DNA of 64,000 bases from CAZUNO01 sp964621445 [NCBI: Candidatus Hadarchaeota archaeon] (GTDB lineage: Archaea > CAYQAE01 > CAYVLA01), in the NCBI GenBank assembly GCA_964621445.1, contig CAZUNO010000003.1, positions 1-64,000 on the forward strand, read 5' to 3'. The position numbers were made by a program, and so were the translations under genes. The notes beneath the pieces were generated by a model that had not been told where the DNA came from, did not search any database, and saw only the letters and a list, made by a program, of their open reading frames with translations. Positions 17,163 through 26,568 of this stretch are shown here, piece by piece; within the stretch, counting starts at the first letter, position 1; each line of letters opens with the position of its first letter.

Positions 17163-17633
17163 ATGATAAGGGAGGCCTGGGAAGGAGACTTGCCGGATCT
17201 CAAGAGAATAATCATCTCCGCATTCTCAAAAAGCACCATCCATTACCTCCTGGAGGAGAGGTACGGCAGGATTGGAGACCGATCCTGGGCAGAGTGGAAG
17301 ACCCAGGAGATCGAGTCCTTCTTCAAATCCCATCCTGAACGGGTCCTGGTCACTGAGCAGGAAGGGAGGATAGTCGGCTTCGCGGCCTACGACCTGAAAC
17401 CGGAGCGAGAAATGGGAATAATTCTAAACAACGCTGTGGAACCCGACAGCCAGAACCAGGGACTGGGCACGGCCCAGATAAGACACCTTCTCAACATATT
17501 TCGGGAACGGGGAATGAGATTTGCCAAGGTGGTCACCGGTGGCGGAGAGGGATATGCGCCGGCCAGAAAGATGTATGAGAAGTGTGGATTCGAGGCCACA
17601 ATGAAAAGCGTAATCTACCATACTCGTCTCTGA
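17163..17633 (+). CDS. GNAT-family N-acetyltransferase
   Basis: The 156-residue protein has the GNAT core, with acetyl-CoA loop QNQGLGTAQIRHLL, central strand RIVGFAAYDL and C-terminal YAPARKMYEKCGFEAT. Its target could be a protein N-terminus or a small amine; the family does not allow a guess. An AAACGGTGG sequence before its ATG serves as ribosome site. It lies immediately after the M29 peptidase gene. Confidence 0.85.
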   Translation: MIREAWEGDLPDLKRIIISAFSKSTIHYLLEERYGRIGDRSWAEWKTQEIESFFKSHPERVLVTEQEGRIVGFAAYDLKPEREMGIILNNAVEPDSQNQGLGTAQIRHLLNIFRERGMRFAKVVTGGGEGYAPARKMYEKCGFEATMKSVIYHTRL

Positions 17634-17650
17634 ACCACCCCCGCCAAGAT

Positions 17651-17658
17651 ATTTATAC
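17651..17658 (+). promoter_or_regulatory. TATA box of the DUF362 gene at 17712
   Basis: ATTTATAC lies 54-61 bases before the ATG, which predicts a leader of about 30 bases containing GGTGATGAGGAG, a strong ribosome site. Confidence 0.5.
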
Positions 17659-17711
17659 ATCCCTTAACTCTACAGGTATGCATATCCTTTTCCCGGTGAT
17701 GAGGAGAGTAA

Positions 17712-19037
17712 ATGAGGTTCGCCGTAAAGAAAATCAACCCAGGTAGGCAACGTAAGACGGTGGCCCTAATTAAGGGGAAACCTTCCAGATCACCGGCCGA
17801 ATCGGCCTACAGCACCACCAAGAAGGCCATCGATATCCTCTTTGAGAGCGATCGTAGTTTCGAGAACTCCACATACGAGGTTTATAGAAAGACGGTCATG
17901 ATAAAACCAAACCTCATAATGCCCAAGGCGGGGCCGGGACCCTCAAACATGACCAACACCGACCCCCAGGCCTGCAGGGCGGTGGTCGATTGGCTGATCC
18001 AGAAGGAGGCCAAGAAGATCCTCTTTGCCGAAAGCCAGGTATGGGATGATCTAGATCCCTGGGAGCTATGCGGATACCGGGACCTCTTCGAGGAAGAGCC
18101 CTATGAGGACATCGTAGAATTTGTGGATCTAAACCAGGCGGATGAAGACTTCATCGATATCGATTACGAGATGTCGAGGGACTTCTACACCCAGGAGGAT
18201 ATTGCATTCCTCAAGGGCTTCTTACAGGGTAGAGAGATCCCTCTCGAGAAGCCCAAGCAAAAACTGTTCCAGGAAGCCACATCAACCGCAGCAAGGTTCA
18301 ATAAATGCTTAAAGGAAGCGAGGGTTCTGGTTAACGTTGGAAAGCTCACCACCCATGTTCAGACCGGAGTGAGCCTAGCCGTCAAAAACCTCTTCCCATT
18401 CCTACAGACCCTAGAGCACCGCTCAACCAAGCACCTGGGAATGGATCCATTTCAAAGGGACCTCACCTACAACGAATTCCTGCTCTCCTCTCTAAATCTC
18501 CAGCGATCAATAGCCTGCGTTGCTGCTGCTTATAGGAAGCTTAGAATCCCACAGCTCTCAATCATAGACGGGATTGTGGCCCAAGAGGAAAACGGACCCC
18601 TGGACTCAGGGAAACCGCGGGAGGAGAACCTGATTGCCGCCTCCTGGAATTGCCCGGCCACGTTAGATACCATAATTACCCAGCGTTTCATGGGCCTTGA
18701 ATCCGATGGTAAGCCGTTCCTCCCCCCTCATGTCCAATGGGCCTCGGGGCTCGGGCTGGGAACCAGGGACGAATCGGAGATATGTCTCATACTGGCCAGG
18801 GAAGACGGCATACCTGCCTCCGAAGCCAGGGAGATGAGAACGGAGCCGGACAGGGCCTGGCAACCCCCATCCTCATTTGAGAACGGGATTTCTCCACATG
18901 TCTACCCCAGAGACACATTGCTACCTGTGGTCACCAGGGCTCGAGACTACCTGGAAGAACAGGGAATTGACCCCAGCGACAAGGTGGAGATCGTATCCAA
19001 AAAACTGGAAGTTCCAAACGGGCTGGTTTCCTGCTAG
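17712..19037 (+). CDS. DUF362 domain protein (cytoplasmic)
   Basis: The 441-residue protein shows the DUF362 core: VMIKPNLIMP, NTDPQACRAVVDWL, VNVGKLTTHVQTGVSLAVKNLFPF, IIDGIVAQEENGPLDSGKPREENLIAAS and a C-terminal helical part. It has no signal peptide and no ferredoxin domain, unlike some relatives. The function of the family is not established; members are often near anaerobic redox genes. A second, Tat-exported member lies at 40136. Confidence 0.82.
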   Translation: MRFAVKKINPGRQRKTVALIKGKPSRSPAESAYSTTKKAIDILFESDRSFENSTYEVYRKTVMIKPNLIMPKAGPGPSNMTNTDPQACRAVVDWLIQKEAKKILFAESQVWDDLDPWELCGYRDLFEEEPYEDIVEFVDLNQADEDFIDIDYEMSRDFYTQEDIAFLKGFLQGREIPLEKPKQKLFQEATSTAARFNKCLKEARVLVNVGKLTTHVQTGVSLAVKNLFPFLQTLEHRSTKHLGMDPFQRDLTYNEFLLSSLNLQRSIACVAAAYRKLRIPQLSIIDGIVAQEENGPLDSGKPREENLIAASWNCPATLDTIITQRFMGLESDGKPFLPPHVQWASGLGLGTRDESEICLILAREDGIPASEAREMRTEPDRAWQPPSSFENGISPHVYPRDTLLPVVTRARDYLEEQGIDPSDKVEIVSKKLEVPNGLVSC

Positions 19038-19049
19038 ATATTCATCAAC

Positions 19050-19057
19050 ATATAAAA
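19050..19057 (+). promoter_or_regulatory. TATA box of the dehydrogenase gene at 19089
   Basis: ATATAAAA lies 32-39 bases before the ATG at 19089, leaving only a few bases of leader. This supports a near-leaderless transcript and the ATG over the upstream TTG at 19080. Confidence 0.55.
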
Positions 19058-19088
19058 CCATGGATATCCGACCCAATCATTGGTTAAC

Positions 19089-20174
19089 ATGGATGAACTG
19101 ATGAAGGCCGCCGTCCTCAGAGGCGAGGGTCAGCTGGAACTTATGGATGTACCGGTTTTCAAACCGCGCTACGACGAATTTCTTTTAAAAATCAGGGCAT
19201 GTGGCGTATGTGGTAGCGATATTCGTTACTTTAACGGGGAGAACCCCTGGTCCCTGCACACCCTGGGCTACGAGCAGGAAAACCCGCCCAACATAATCCT
19301 GGGACACGAATTCTCGGGGGATATCATCTCCGAGGGGAAGGAGAGGAACCCGGAGAGAATTAGCCAGAGGGTGGCGGTAGAGCCCTACAGGTCGTGTGGC
19401 CAGTGCTACTACTGCAGAATCGGGAAGCACAACATCTGTGCTGACCAGGAACATCATGGGCATGACCACGGCTGGAAGGGCTACGAATACGCCCCTGGAG
19501 GTATGGCAGAGTACACGCCGGCCTGGAAATCCCACAGCTATGAGTTGCCCTCCAATATCTCCTACGACGAGGCCACTTTCATAGATGGTCTTGCCGTAGC
19601 TGTAAGAGGTTTACATCTGGGGTCCATCGAGCCAGGCAGCGAACTGCTGGTGATAGGTGGAGGCCCTATCGGCCAGCTAATATCGCAGGCGGCAAAGGGA
19701 TTTGGAGCCAACCGCGTTTTCCTCTCCGATGTCTATGAAAAGCCCCTGGAGATTGCGGAAAAGGTGGGGGTCGATGATGTCATAGACGCCAGGAAGGAAT
19801 CGGTAAGCGAGTACGTAAGGCAGGAAACCGGTGGCCTGGGGGTCGGAGCCGTATTCGATTCCACGGGGTCCGAGGACGCGATCATCGACGGTTTAAAGGC
19901 CCTGCAGCGCGGTGGCACGGAGGTCCTTCTGGCCGGATATCACGAACCAATAAAGCTGCCCTTCTCACTAATCTCGGGAGATAGGATGATCAGGAGCCTT
20001 GCCAACAATCCCTATCGGACATTCCAGACCGCCGTTGACCTTATGGCCTCCGGCCGGGTGGATGTTAAGCCCATGATAACCCATAGCTTTCCGCTATCCC
20101 AGGTGAATGAGGCCTTCGACGTGGTGACCCACAAGGTGGAGAACGAGGCCGTGAAGGTAATCATTCACCCCTAA
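19089..20174 (+). CDS. Zinc-dependent medium-chain dehydrogenase (polyol/sugar type)
   Basis: The enzyme has catalytic zinc ligands in ACGVCGSDIR and LGHEFSG, the four structural-zinc cysteines in CGQCYYCRIGKHNIC, and a Rossmann motif (LLVIGGGPIGQLISQAA). The usual EPLAVA segment reads IDGLAVA, so the active site differs slightly. It belongs with sorbitol/threonine/L-iditol dehydrogenase relatives. The next gene downstream, after 86 bases, is a TIM-barrel isomerase on the same strand, and a second dehydrogenase converges from the other side, consistent with sugar-alcohol oxidation. Confidence 0.88.
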   Translation: MDELMKAAVLRGEGQLELMDVPVFKPRYDEFLLKIRACGVCGSDIRYFNGENPWSLHTLGYEQENPPNIILGHEFSGDIISEGKERNPERISQRVAVEPYRSCGQCYYCRIGKHNICADQEHHGHDHGWKGYEYAPGGMAEYTPAWKSHSYELPSNISYDEATFIDGLAVAVRGLHLGSIEPGSELLVIGGGPIGQLISQAAKGFGANRVFLSDVYEKPLEIAEKVGVDDVIDARKESVSEYVRQETGGLGVGAVFDSTGSEDAIIDGLKALQRGGTEVLLAGYHEPIKLPFSLISGDRMIRSLANNPYRTFQTAVDLMASGRVDVKPMITHSFPLSQVNEAFDVVTHKVENEAVKVIIHP

Positions 20175-20260
20175 TCGGCCATATCCGACGTATAGAACCT
20201 AAATCGGTAGTAGATAGAGTTATAACGAGGCAGCATGCCCATCTTAATGAGGTTGATCGG

Positions 20261-21031
20261 TTGAAACTCTGCTGCACAAGTTACTCGCTGAGGGACTATA
20301 TAAAGAACGAGAAGATGGATTTCTTTGGCTATATCGATTTTGCAAAGGAGCTGGGCTGGGATGCCGTTGAGCTGCACTATAGACATTTTCCCAGCATGGA
20401 GAAGGACTACCTTCGAAAACTGAAATACCACGCGGTGAAGGCTGGAGTCGAATTGGGCATAGTTTCAGGGGCCAATAACTTCACCCTGGCAGATGCTGAT
20501 GAACGTCAGGATAGCGTTGACGGTTTCATCAGGGCCCTGGAGATGGCTGAATACCTGGGATGCCCGCAGGTAAGGGCCTTCGGGGGTAGCATTCCCGACG
20601 ACATAGCAAAGGAGAAGGCCTTCAAGTGGGCCATAGACTGCTTCGAGCAGGTTGTTCCCCTGGCCGAGGAGAAAGGAATAGTGATCGGTCTTGAGAATCA
20701 CGGGGGAATCACCCTAACATCCGACGATGTACTGGCCATACTGGACACCATAGATTCCGACTGGCTTGGAGCCAACATGGATACCAACAACTTCCCCAAG
20801 GAGAACCGCTATGAACATATGGAGAAGGTAGTGGACAGGGCAGTTCAAATCCACGCCAAAATAATCGAGCCTGACGAGGAGAAAGGAGACCTGGTTATCG
20901 ATTACGACCGGGTTCTCTCCATGGCCAAGGAAGCCGGGTTCAATGGCTTCGTATCAATGGAATACGAGGGAAAGATCGACGCGAAGGAAGCGATGGCTGC
21001 ATCCTCCAAATATTTCCAGAGGGTCCTCTAG
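20261..21031 (+). CDS. TIM-barrel sugar isomerase/epimerase
   Basis: The 256-residue protein is of the xylose-isomerase-like (AP endonuclease 2) family. Probable metal ligands are the glutamate of IGLENHGG, aspartate of GANMDTNNFP, histidine of VQIHAKI and glutamate of VSMEYEG. It starts with TTG behind GAGGTTGATC, an excellent match to the 16S tail. Its stop overlaps by 4 bases the stop region of the convergent dehydrogenase gene. Substrate is probably a ketose or cyclitol; this is inference from neighbours. Confidence 0.83.
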   Translation: MKLCCTSYSLRDYIKNEKMDFFGYIDFAKELGWDAVELHYRHFPSMEKDYLRKLKYHAVKAGVELGIVSGANNFTLADADERQDSVDGFIRALEMAEYLGCPQVRAFGGSIPDDIAKEKAFKWAIDCFEQVVPLAEEKGIVIGLENHGGITLTSDDVLAILDTIDSDWLGANMDTNNFPKENRYEHMEKVVDRAVQIHAKIIEPDEEKGDLVIDYDRVLSMAKEAGFNGFVSMEYEGKIDAKEAMAASSKYFQRVL

Positions 21032-22032
21032 GGTTCCAGGACCACTTTCACCGGCTTGATTGAACCTTCATCTATCTTCCGGAATACCGAGGGTGCACTT
21101 TCCAGAGGGAACCGGTGGCTGACCAGAGCCCCCAGATCCACCTTACCCTCCGACGCGAGACGGATGGCCACGGGAAACATTCCATTGGAGTTTCGCGAGC
21201 CCATGACATCCAGTTCCTTTCTTATTAGGGTTATGGGCTCCATCTCCATTTTCTCCCCATAAAGACCCACGATGACAACCCTCCCGGCGGCAGATACCAG
21301 GTCCAGCGATTGCCTGATTGTAACCGGGCTGCCCACTGCCTCCAGTACAACGGTGGGTGGTCGTCCCGAGTAATCAAATATCTCCTCCTCCAGATCCGAT
21401 TCTGTGGGGTTAACCGCTAGATCGGCCCCCACCTGCCTGGCCATTTTCAAGCGATCCCCATCTACCTCGGACACCAGGACCCTGGCCCCCCTTGCCTTGC
21501 AGACCTGGGCTATGAGAAGGCCTATTGGACCAGCCCCAATCACCAGCACATCGTCCTCCTCGGTGACCTGCCCCCTTTTTACCACCTGGCAGCCGATGGC
21601 CAGTGGTTCGCACAGCGCTACCTCATGCATGGGGAGCGAGTCGGGAACCGGGAACACCAGATTCCGCGGAGCCCACATGAACTCGCACATACCACCATCT
21701 GCATGAACCCCGATGACCTTCAGGGCGGTACAACAGTTGTATCTTCCGCGTTGACAGGGATAGCAATCTCCACATCTGATCAACGGCTCCAGGGTAACCC
21801 TTTGACCTTTTTCCAGATCCCCACCGGACTCGGCCACCTCGGCTCCCAATTCGTGGCCCAGAACCCGAGGGTAGGTCTGGAAGGGCTGTGTGCCCTTATA
21901 GGCATGTACATCGGAACCACAAATTCCAATTGCCTTTATACGAAGAAGGATTGAGTCATCCGCCGGCTTGCCCCCCAATTCCTTCCTTTCGACCCTCATC
22001 TTTCGGGGACTATGTAGCGTAACACATCTCAT
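21028..22032 (-). CDS. Zinc-dependent medium-chain dehydrogenase
   Basis: The enzyme has catalytic zinc residues in AIGICGSDVH, LGHELGAE and CEPLAIGCQ, structural-zinc cysteines in CGDCYPCQRGRYNCC, and the nucleotide-binding stretch VLVIGAGPIGLLIAQ. The ATG at 22032 (MRCVTLHSP) is chosen because it aligns with the family start and has GGTG before it; an upstream ATG at 22050 is in frame. It is a second paralogue beside the 19089 enzyme and converges with the isomerase between them. Confidence 0.87.
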   Translation of the reverse strand: MRCVTLHSPRKMRVERKELGGKPADDSILLRIKAIGICGSDVHAYKGTQPFQTYPRVLGHELGAEVAESGGDLEKGQRVTLEPLIRCGDCYPCQRGRYNCCTALKVIGVHADGGMCEFMWAPRNLVFPVPDSLPMHEVALCEPLAIGCQVVKRGQVTEEDDVLVIGAGPIGLLIAQVCKARGARVLVSEVDGDRLKMARQVGADLAVNPTESDLEEEIFDYSGRPPTVVLEAVGSPVTIRQSLDLVSAAGRVVIVGLYGEKMEMEPITLIRKELDVMGSRNSNGMFPVAIRLASEGKVDLGALVSHRFPLESAPSVFRKIDEGSIKPVKVVLEP

Positions 22033-22150
22033 GAAATACACCAAGACCATTCAAATTAGGATTGCCTCAACCCTTCAACCCGTGCGAGGTCCTGAAAAAT
22101 CTCTCCGGGCATATCTTCGGGGAAAGGCATATGAGTCCGAAATTCCCTAA

Positions 22151-22921
22151 ATGCTGCGGGTTCTTAGCATGTCTTCCGAGGATATTAGGACTGAGCCCTT
22201 CGACACGGTGGTGGTCATGGGCGAAAGCACGGTTGAAGGGGGGCCATGGTTAATAAAAAAGGAGGACAGGTGGCCTGATGTCCTGGTCCGCCTCATAAAC
22301 AGATGTCAGGCTCGACCAGTAAAGTACCACAATAGGGGAATCGGTGCAAACGTCATATCGCCACGTAGCCCTGGATATGAGGGCTCGGCCAAGCCCAGCG
22401 CCATTGAGAGGTACAGAGAGGATGTAATAGCCTTGGAACCCGACCTTTTCATATTGTCCTATGGATTGAACGACATGAGGGCAGGAATGGAGGTAGGAAA
22501 ATTCCTCCGGGATATGAAAACGATCATCAGAAATGTACAGAGCGAATGCTCTCCGGTTACGGTTCTCACCACGGTCTATAACATGACGGGTTGGGGAAGC
22601 TATCCCCCATTCGATAAGGGAAGCCGGGAGCTCACAGAACGGTACAACCAGGGAATCCGGACCCTTGCCGAGCAGAATGGCTGTATACTGTCCGATGTAT
22701 GGGAGGCCGAGGGATGTGCTGACTGGTTGATCAACCCTGACGGGGTTCATGCCAATTTCGTGGGCAACCTTATCATAGGGCACCGGGTTTTCAGGGACAT
22801 CGCGATAAACTGCAGTTGCCTGACCTCCGATACATTCGAGAAAACACGATCAACTAGGTGGGTTAAAAATACCACCTCCGATCGGCGGGAGGCTGGAGAT
22901 CCATTCACCAAGACCTGGTAG
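22151..22921 (+). CDS. SGNH/GDSL-type hydrolase
   Basis: The 256-residue protein has the four SGNH blocks: VVVMGESTVEGG (GES instead of the usual GDS, serine kept), YHNRGIGANV, ILSYGLNDMRAG and NPDGVHANFVG with the catalytic Asp/His pair. There is no signal peptide, so it is a cytoplasmic esterase, probably acting on acetylated sugars. A ferredoxin or carrier domain is absent. It sits between two metabolic genes of opposite orientation. Confidence 0.82.
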   Translation: MLRVLSMSSEDIRTEPFDTVVVMGESTVEGGPWLIKKEDRWPDVLVRLINRCQARPVKYHNRGIGANVISPRSPGYEGSAKPSAIERYREDVIALEPDLFILSYGLNDMRAGMEVGKFLRDMKTIIRNVQSECSPVTVLTTVYNMTGWGSYPPFDKGSRELTERYNQGIRTLAEQNGCILSDVWEAEGCADWLINPDGVHANFVGNLIIGHRVFRDIAINCSCLTSDTFEKTRSTRWVKNTTSDRREAGDPFTKTW

Positions 22922-22937
22922 TTACCATTATGGGAAT

Positions 22938-25340
22938 TTACCAGGTATAATCCTCGCGGGGCGCTTTCTCCTTCCCGGTTACCTTCTCCAGCATTATCCT
23001 CTGTTCTACGGCAGCAACCTTCTTCTTTACACTCTTCACCGCATCCGGGTTCACGGACATCGAATCTATCCCGGCTCGGACAAGGAACTCAACAAATTCC
23101 TCGTACACCGAGGGAGCCTGTCCGCAAATGGAAACCGTCTTGCCATCCTTGTGGGCTACCTCTATCAGGTGGGCTACTGCCCGCTTGATGGTCAGGTTCC
23201 TCTCATCGAACACCTTTGCCACGGTCTCATTATCCCTGTCGGCCCCCAGAAGGGTCATGGTCAGATCATTGCTGCCTATGGAATAGCCGTCCACGTACTT
23301 GTTGAACTTGTCGGCGAGAATGATGTTCGAGGGTATCTCGGCCATGAGCCAAACCTGGAAGTCGGGGCCTCTTTCCAGTCCCTCTTCCTTCATGATGGCA
23401 ATGACCTTCTCGCATTCCTCGACGGTACGACAGAAAGGTATCATCACCCACAGGTTCTTGAGCCCGAATTCCTCTCGTACCTTCCTCACGGCCTTAACCT
23501 CAAGCCGGAAGGCGTCGATATAATCGGGGTCATAGTACCTGGAGGCGCCTCTCCAGCCGAGCAGTGCGCTCGGTTCTTGGGGCTCGAACTTCTCTCCTCC
23601 TCGCAGGTTCCTGTACTCCGAGGTCTTGAAATCGCTGAACCTAAGGACCACCGGTCTTGGAGCCATCCCGGAACAGGTCTGTCTGATGAACTCGGCCAGT
23701 TGATCAACTACCTTCTCGGGCTTCCCCTCCTCAATCAGCTGAAGCGGGTGGTCCTCGATGTAATCGGTCCAGATGAATTCCTCCCTCATCAGTCCGATAC
23801 CATCACAAGGCAGGGCACCGTGTTCATCCTGGTACTCGATGCCTAGATTCATGTAAACCTTGGTACCTGTTACTGGTACCGTCTCCGCGGCCACGGCAGC
23901 AGCAGGAGCTTCCTCCTTCTTCTTTACTGCCTCCTCGAGTATTCCCTCGTAGACTATGCCGTTCTTGGCATCGACGGTAACTGAAGCACCGTTCTCAATG
24001 ACCTCGGTAGCTTTTTCGCCCCGTGAGCTGGTTCCAACTATGCACGGTATTCCTAGTTCACGGCTCACAATTGCCGCGTGGCAGGTCATGCCACCGGAGT
24101 TGGTAACTATGGCCTTTGCCTTCTTCATTGCTGGTACCCAGTCGGGAGCCGTCATTTCGGTGACCAGGATCTCCCCTTTCTCGAAATCATGGATACCATC
24201 AACTGACATTATCACGTGTGCCTCGCCAGCAGACAGTCCGGGACTGGCAGGAAGGCCCTTGCAGACCACGTTCCTCTCGGTGGTGGTTTCCATTCCTTCC
24301 TCCTCCTTCTCGGGGATCTCTTTCTGGGACCAAACGGTCTCCGGGCGCGCCTGGAGGATCCACAGCTTGTCCGTTCGCTCATCAAGCGCCCACTCTATGT
24401 CCATGGGCATCTCATAGTGCTTCTCAATATCTACGGCATACTCCGCCAGCTTGACTATCTGTTCATCGGTGATAATTTGGGCTTCCTTCTTATCGTCCGG
24501 GACCTCCTTCTCCTCGACTCCTCCCCCGGGGTTGCGAATCATCATCTGTTCCTTGTTGCTAACCGATTTGGAAATTATCTCGAGGTCGGACTTCCTTACT
24601 ATGTATTCGTCGGGATTGATCGTTCCCTGGACAACGAACTCACCTAGCCCCCAGCCGGCCTCTATAAACACCACATCACGGTCGCCGGTGCTCACATTAA
24701 GTGTGAACATCACGCCCGCTGACTCCGAGAAGATCATTAGCTGAACCACAGCGCTCAGAGCCACGTCCATGTGGTCGAAACCCTTCTGGACCCGGTAATA
24801 GATCGCCCTGTTGGTGAACAGCGATGAATAGCATTCCTTGACCCTCTCCACGACCTCGTCTGCTCCCTGGACGTTGAGGTAGGTCTCCTGCTGACCGGCG
24901 AAGCTGGCATCGGGAAGATCCTCAGCCGTGGCGCTGGATCTGATGGCCACGAAGGGCAGCTCGTCAAGACCGCTCTCCTCCTGGTATCGCTCGGTCAATT
25001 CCTCGTATGCTTCCCGGATCTCCTTATCCAACTCCTGGGGCATGTCTGCAGCCATGATCGCTTCCCTAATATCAGCCCCTATCCTGTGCAGAGTTCTGGT
25101 GTCCTCCGGGTCCTCAAGCTCATCCAGGAGGGAACGTATCTCATCTTCTATTCCCGCCTCCTCCATGAAAACCCGATAGGCACTTGCCGTGGTGGCAAAG
25201 CCAAACGGAACCGGAACTTTAGTCTTAGAGGTCATCTCCCCCAGGGATGCGGATTTTCCGCCCACCAAAGGGACCTCCTCCTTACCTAATTCATCAAACC
25301 AGAGTACATTTTTTTCTTCCTTCGGAACACTCTTAGCCAT
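22938..25340 (-). CDS. ppsA: Phosphoenolpyruvate synthase
   Basis: The enzyme converts pyruvate and ATP to phosphoenolpyruvate, AMP and phosphate, the entry to gluconeogenesis. Order of domains: ATP-grasp-like nucleotide domain (about 1-340, LVGGKSASLGEM, IRSSATAEDLPDASFAGQQE), phosphohistidine domain (GGMTCHAAIVSRELGIPCIVGT) and PEP/pyruvate TIM barrel with the catalytic cysteine in SICGQAPS. The ATG at 25340 (MAKSVPKEE) has GGTGA just upstream and is preferred over an in-frame start at 25367. An alanine/glutamate-rich linker lies between the second and third domains. Confidence 0.96.
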   Translation of the reverse strand: MAKSVPKEEKNVLWFDELGKEEVPLVGGKSASLGEMTSKTKVPVPFGFATTASAYRVFMEEAGIEDEIRSLLDELEDPEDTRTLHRIGADIREAIMAADMPQELDKEIREAYEELTERYQEESGLDELPFVAIRSSATAEDLPDASFAGQQETYLNVQGADEVVERVKECYSSLFTNRAIYYRVQKGFDHMDVALSAVVQLMIFSESAGVMFTLNVSTGDRDVVFIEAGWGLGEFVVQGTINPDEYIVRKSDLEIISKSVSNKEQMMIRNPGGGVEEKEVPDDKKEAQIITDEQIVKLAEYAVDIEKHYEMPMDIEWALDERTDKLWILQARPETVWSQKEIPEKEEEGMETTTERNVVCKGLPASPGLSAGEAHVIMSVDGIHDFEKGEILVTEMTAPDWVPAMKKAKAIVTNSGGMTCHAAIVSRELGIPCIVGTSSRGEKATEVIENGASVTVDAKNGIVYEGILEEAVKKKEEAPAAAVAAETVPVTGTKVYMNLGIEYQDEHGALPCDGIGLMREEFIWTDYIEDHPLQLIEEGKPEKVVDQLAEFIRQTCSGMAPRPVVLRFSDFKTSEYRNLRGGEKFEPQEPSALLGWRGASRYYDPDYIDAFRLEVKAVRKVREEFGLKNLWVMIPFCRTVEECEKVIAIMKEEGLERGPDFQVWLMAEIPSNIILADKFNKYVDGYSIGSNDLTMTLLGADRDNETVAKVFDERNLTIKRAVAHLIEVAHKDGKTVSICGQAPSVYEEFVEFLVRAGIDSMSVNPDAVKSVKKKVAAVEQRIMLEKVTGKEKAPREDYTW

Positions 25341-25566
25341 ATTCTCACCATAAGGGAGGTTAATCAAGACGCGGCAAATACAAATAAGTAACTCTAGCCA
25401 CGGCTTCTTGGGCGCCGATCCCCCAGAACTCTATTAAATGTTTTTTGGACCTTTCAATTCTCGCTGTTATCCGCTCATCTCCCCGATCATAAACCCGTTA
25501 TGATTGACTACTGGGCATCTGGCGAAGGAACAGTTAAGATATCTCCCAACGGAGGTTAGCGGGAAA

Positions 25567-26550
25567 ATGTCTCAGCGAACCGGGGCGCGATCCGAGAAAA
25601 TCTCAAATCTGCCCTTGCTGATCCTGATAGTAGCTCTGGGCGGACTGTTATTCCTCCTTCTGGTTCAGAACTCCAGGCTCAAGGCCCGATACGAAAGCAA
25701 CTCGGAGATCCTGGAAAATCTATCAACACAGCTCCAGGTAGCCCTTGACCATAACTCCGAACTCAGGCAGGAGAAGGAGAGGCTCGAGGACACCCTGGAG
25801 GAGTACCAGAAAAGGGTCAGGGATTACCAGGACCAGCTCTACGAACTTCGCCAAGGGGCTAACATAAGCGTTAACGGGACCCCCTTGGATCAGAGGATCT
25901 CCCCATCCGTAATAGCTCCAGCGCTTAAGGCGGAAACCTACACCGATATCTTTGGAAGACAACGCGTCGAACGATACGTGGGTATACCGACCAACCTTTC
26001 CCTGGAGGTGGTACCTGGCATGGGCCGGGTGCTCATGAATACCGAACCACCTATGGGAGAGGTATTTCAGGATACGGCGGTTAACGCCAAGGAAACGGCA
26101 GAGAGGATAAGCGGCCTGGATATCGTTGGCCACGATCTCATATTCTCAATCCAGGCTCCCCAGGAGGTTCCCTCTGTCGACGGGCCGAGCTCGGGAGCTG
26201 CCATGACACTTCTCATTCTATGCGTGCTCGAGGGAAGGAGCCTAAAGGATGGGGTATCCCTAACCGGAACCATATCACCTGAAGGTAGCATCGGGGCCAT
26301 CGGGCACCCGGTGGAAAAGGCAGAGGCGGCCGATGAAGCAGGTGCAACGAAATTCTACCTGCCGAAGGGCAATCGATATACCACGGTTAAATACAACGAG
26401 GAGATACCCTGGGGTCCCGTGGTTATCACTAGGCCGCGGTACGAGAGAATGGAGACCAAGGACCTAATACAGAACCGGACAGAGCTCACCGTGACCCTGG
26501 TGGATGACATCCAGGAACTACTATCGGACGCAACATATAAGCAAAGCTAG
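25567..26550 (+). CDS. Membrane-anchored Lon-like (S16) serine protease without AAA domain
   Basis: Residues about 15-34 form one membrane anchor and 40-96 a coiled coil; the rest is the Lon proteolytic domain. The Ser-Lys dyad is present: S208 in DGPSSGAAM and K251 in GHPVEKAEAAD. The AAA ATPase module of LonB is missing, as in the COG1750 group of archaeal Lon-like proteases, so energy-independent cleavage near the membrane is expected. The ATG at 25567 is preferred (GGAGGTTAGCGG before it) over an in-frame TTG at 25504. The XPB helicase gene follows after 18 bases. Confidence 0.87.
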   Translation: MSQRTGARSEKISNLPLLILIVALGGLLFLLLVQNSRLKARYESNSEILENLSTQLQVALDHNSELRQEKERLEDTLEEYQKRVRDYQDQLYELRQGANISVNGTPLDQRISPSVIAPALKAETYTDIFGRQRVERYVGIPTNLSLEVVPGMGRVLMNTEPPMGEVFQDTAVNAKETAERISGLDIVGHDLIFSIQAPQEVPSVDGPSSGAAMTLLILCVLEGRSLKDGVSLTGTISPEGSIGAIGHPVEKAEAADEAGATKFYLPKGNRYTTVKYNEEIPWGPVVITRPRYERMETKDLIQNRTELTVTLVDDIQELLSDATYKQS

Positions 26551-26568
26551 ATCAGAGGTATCCCCGTA

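Noticed and set aside
23151-23846. 231-codon open frame opposite ppsA
   Set aside because: It lies inside a gene with strong motifs on the other strand; the composition is that of an antisense frame and no ribosome site precedes it.
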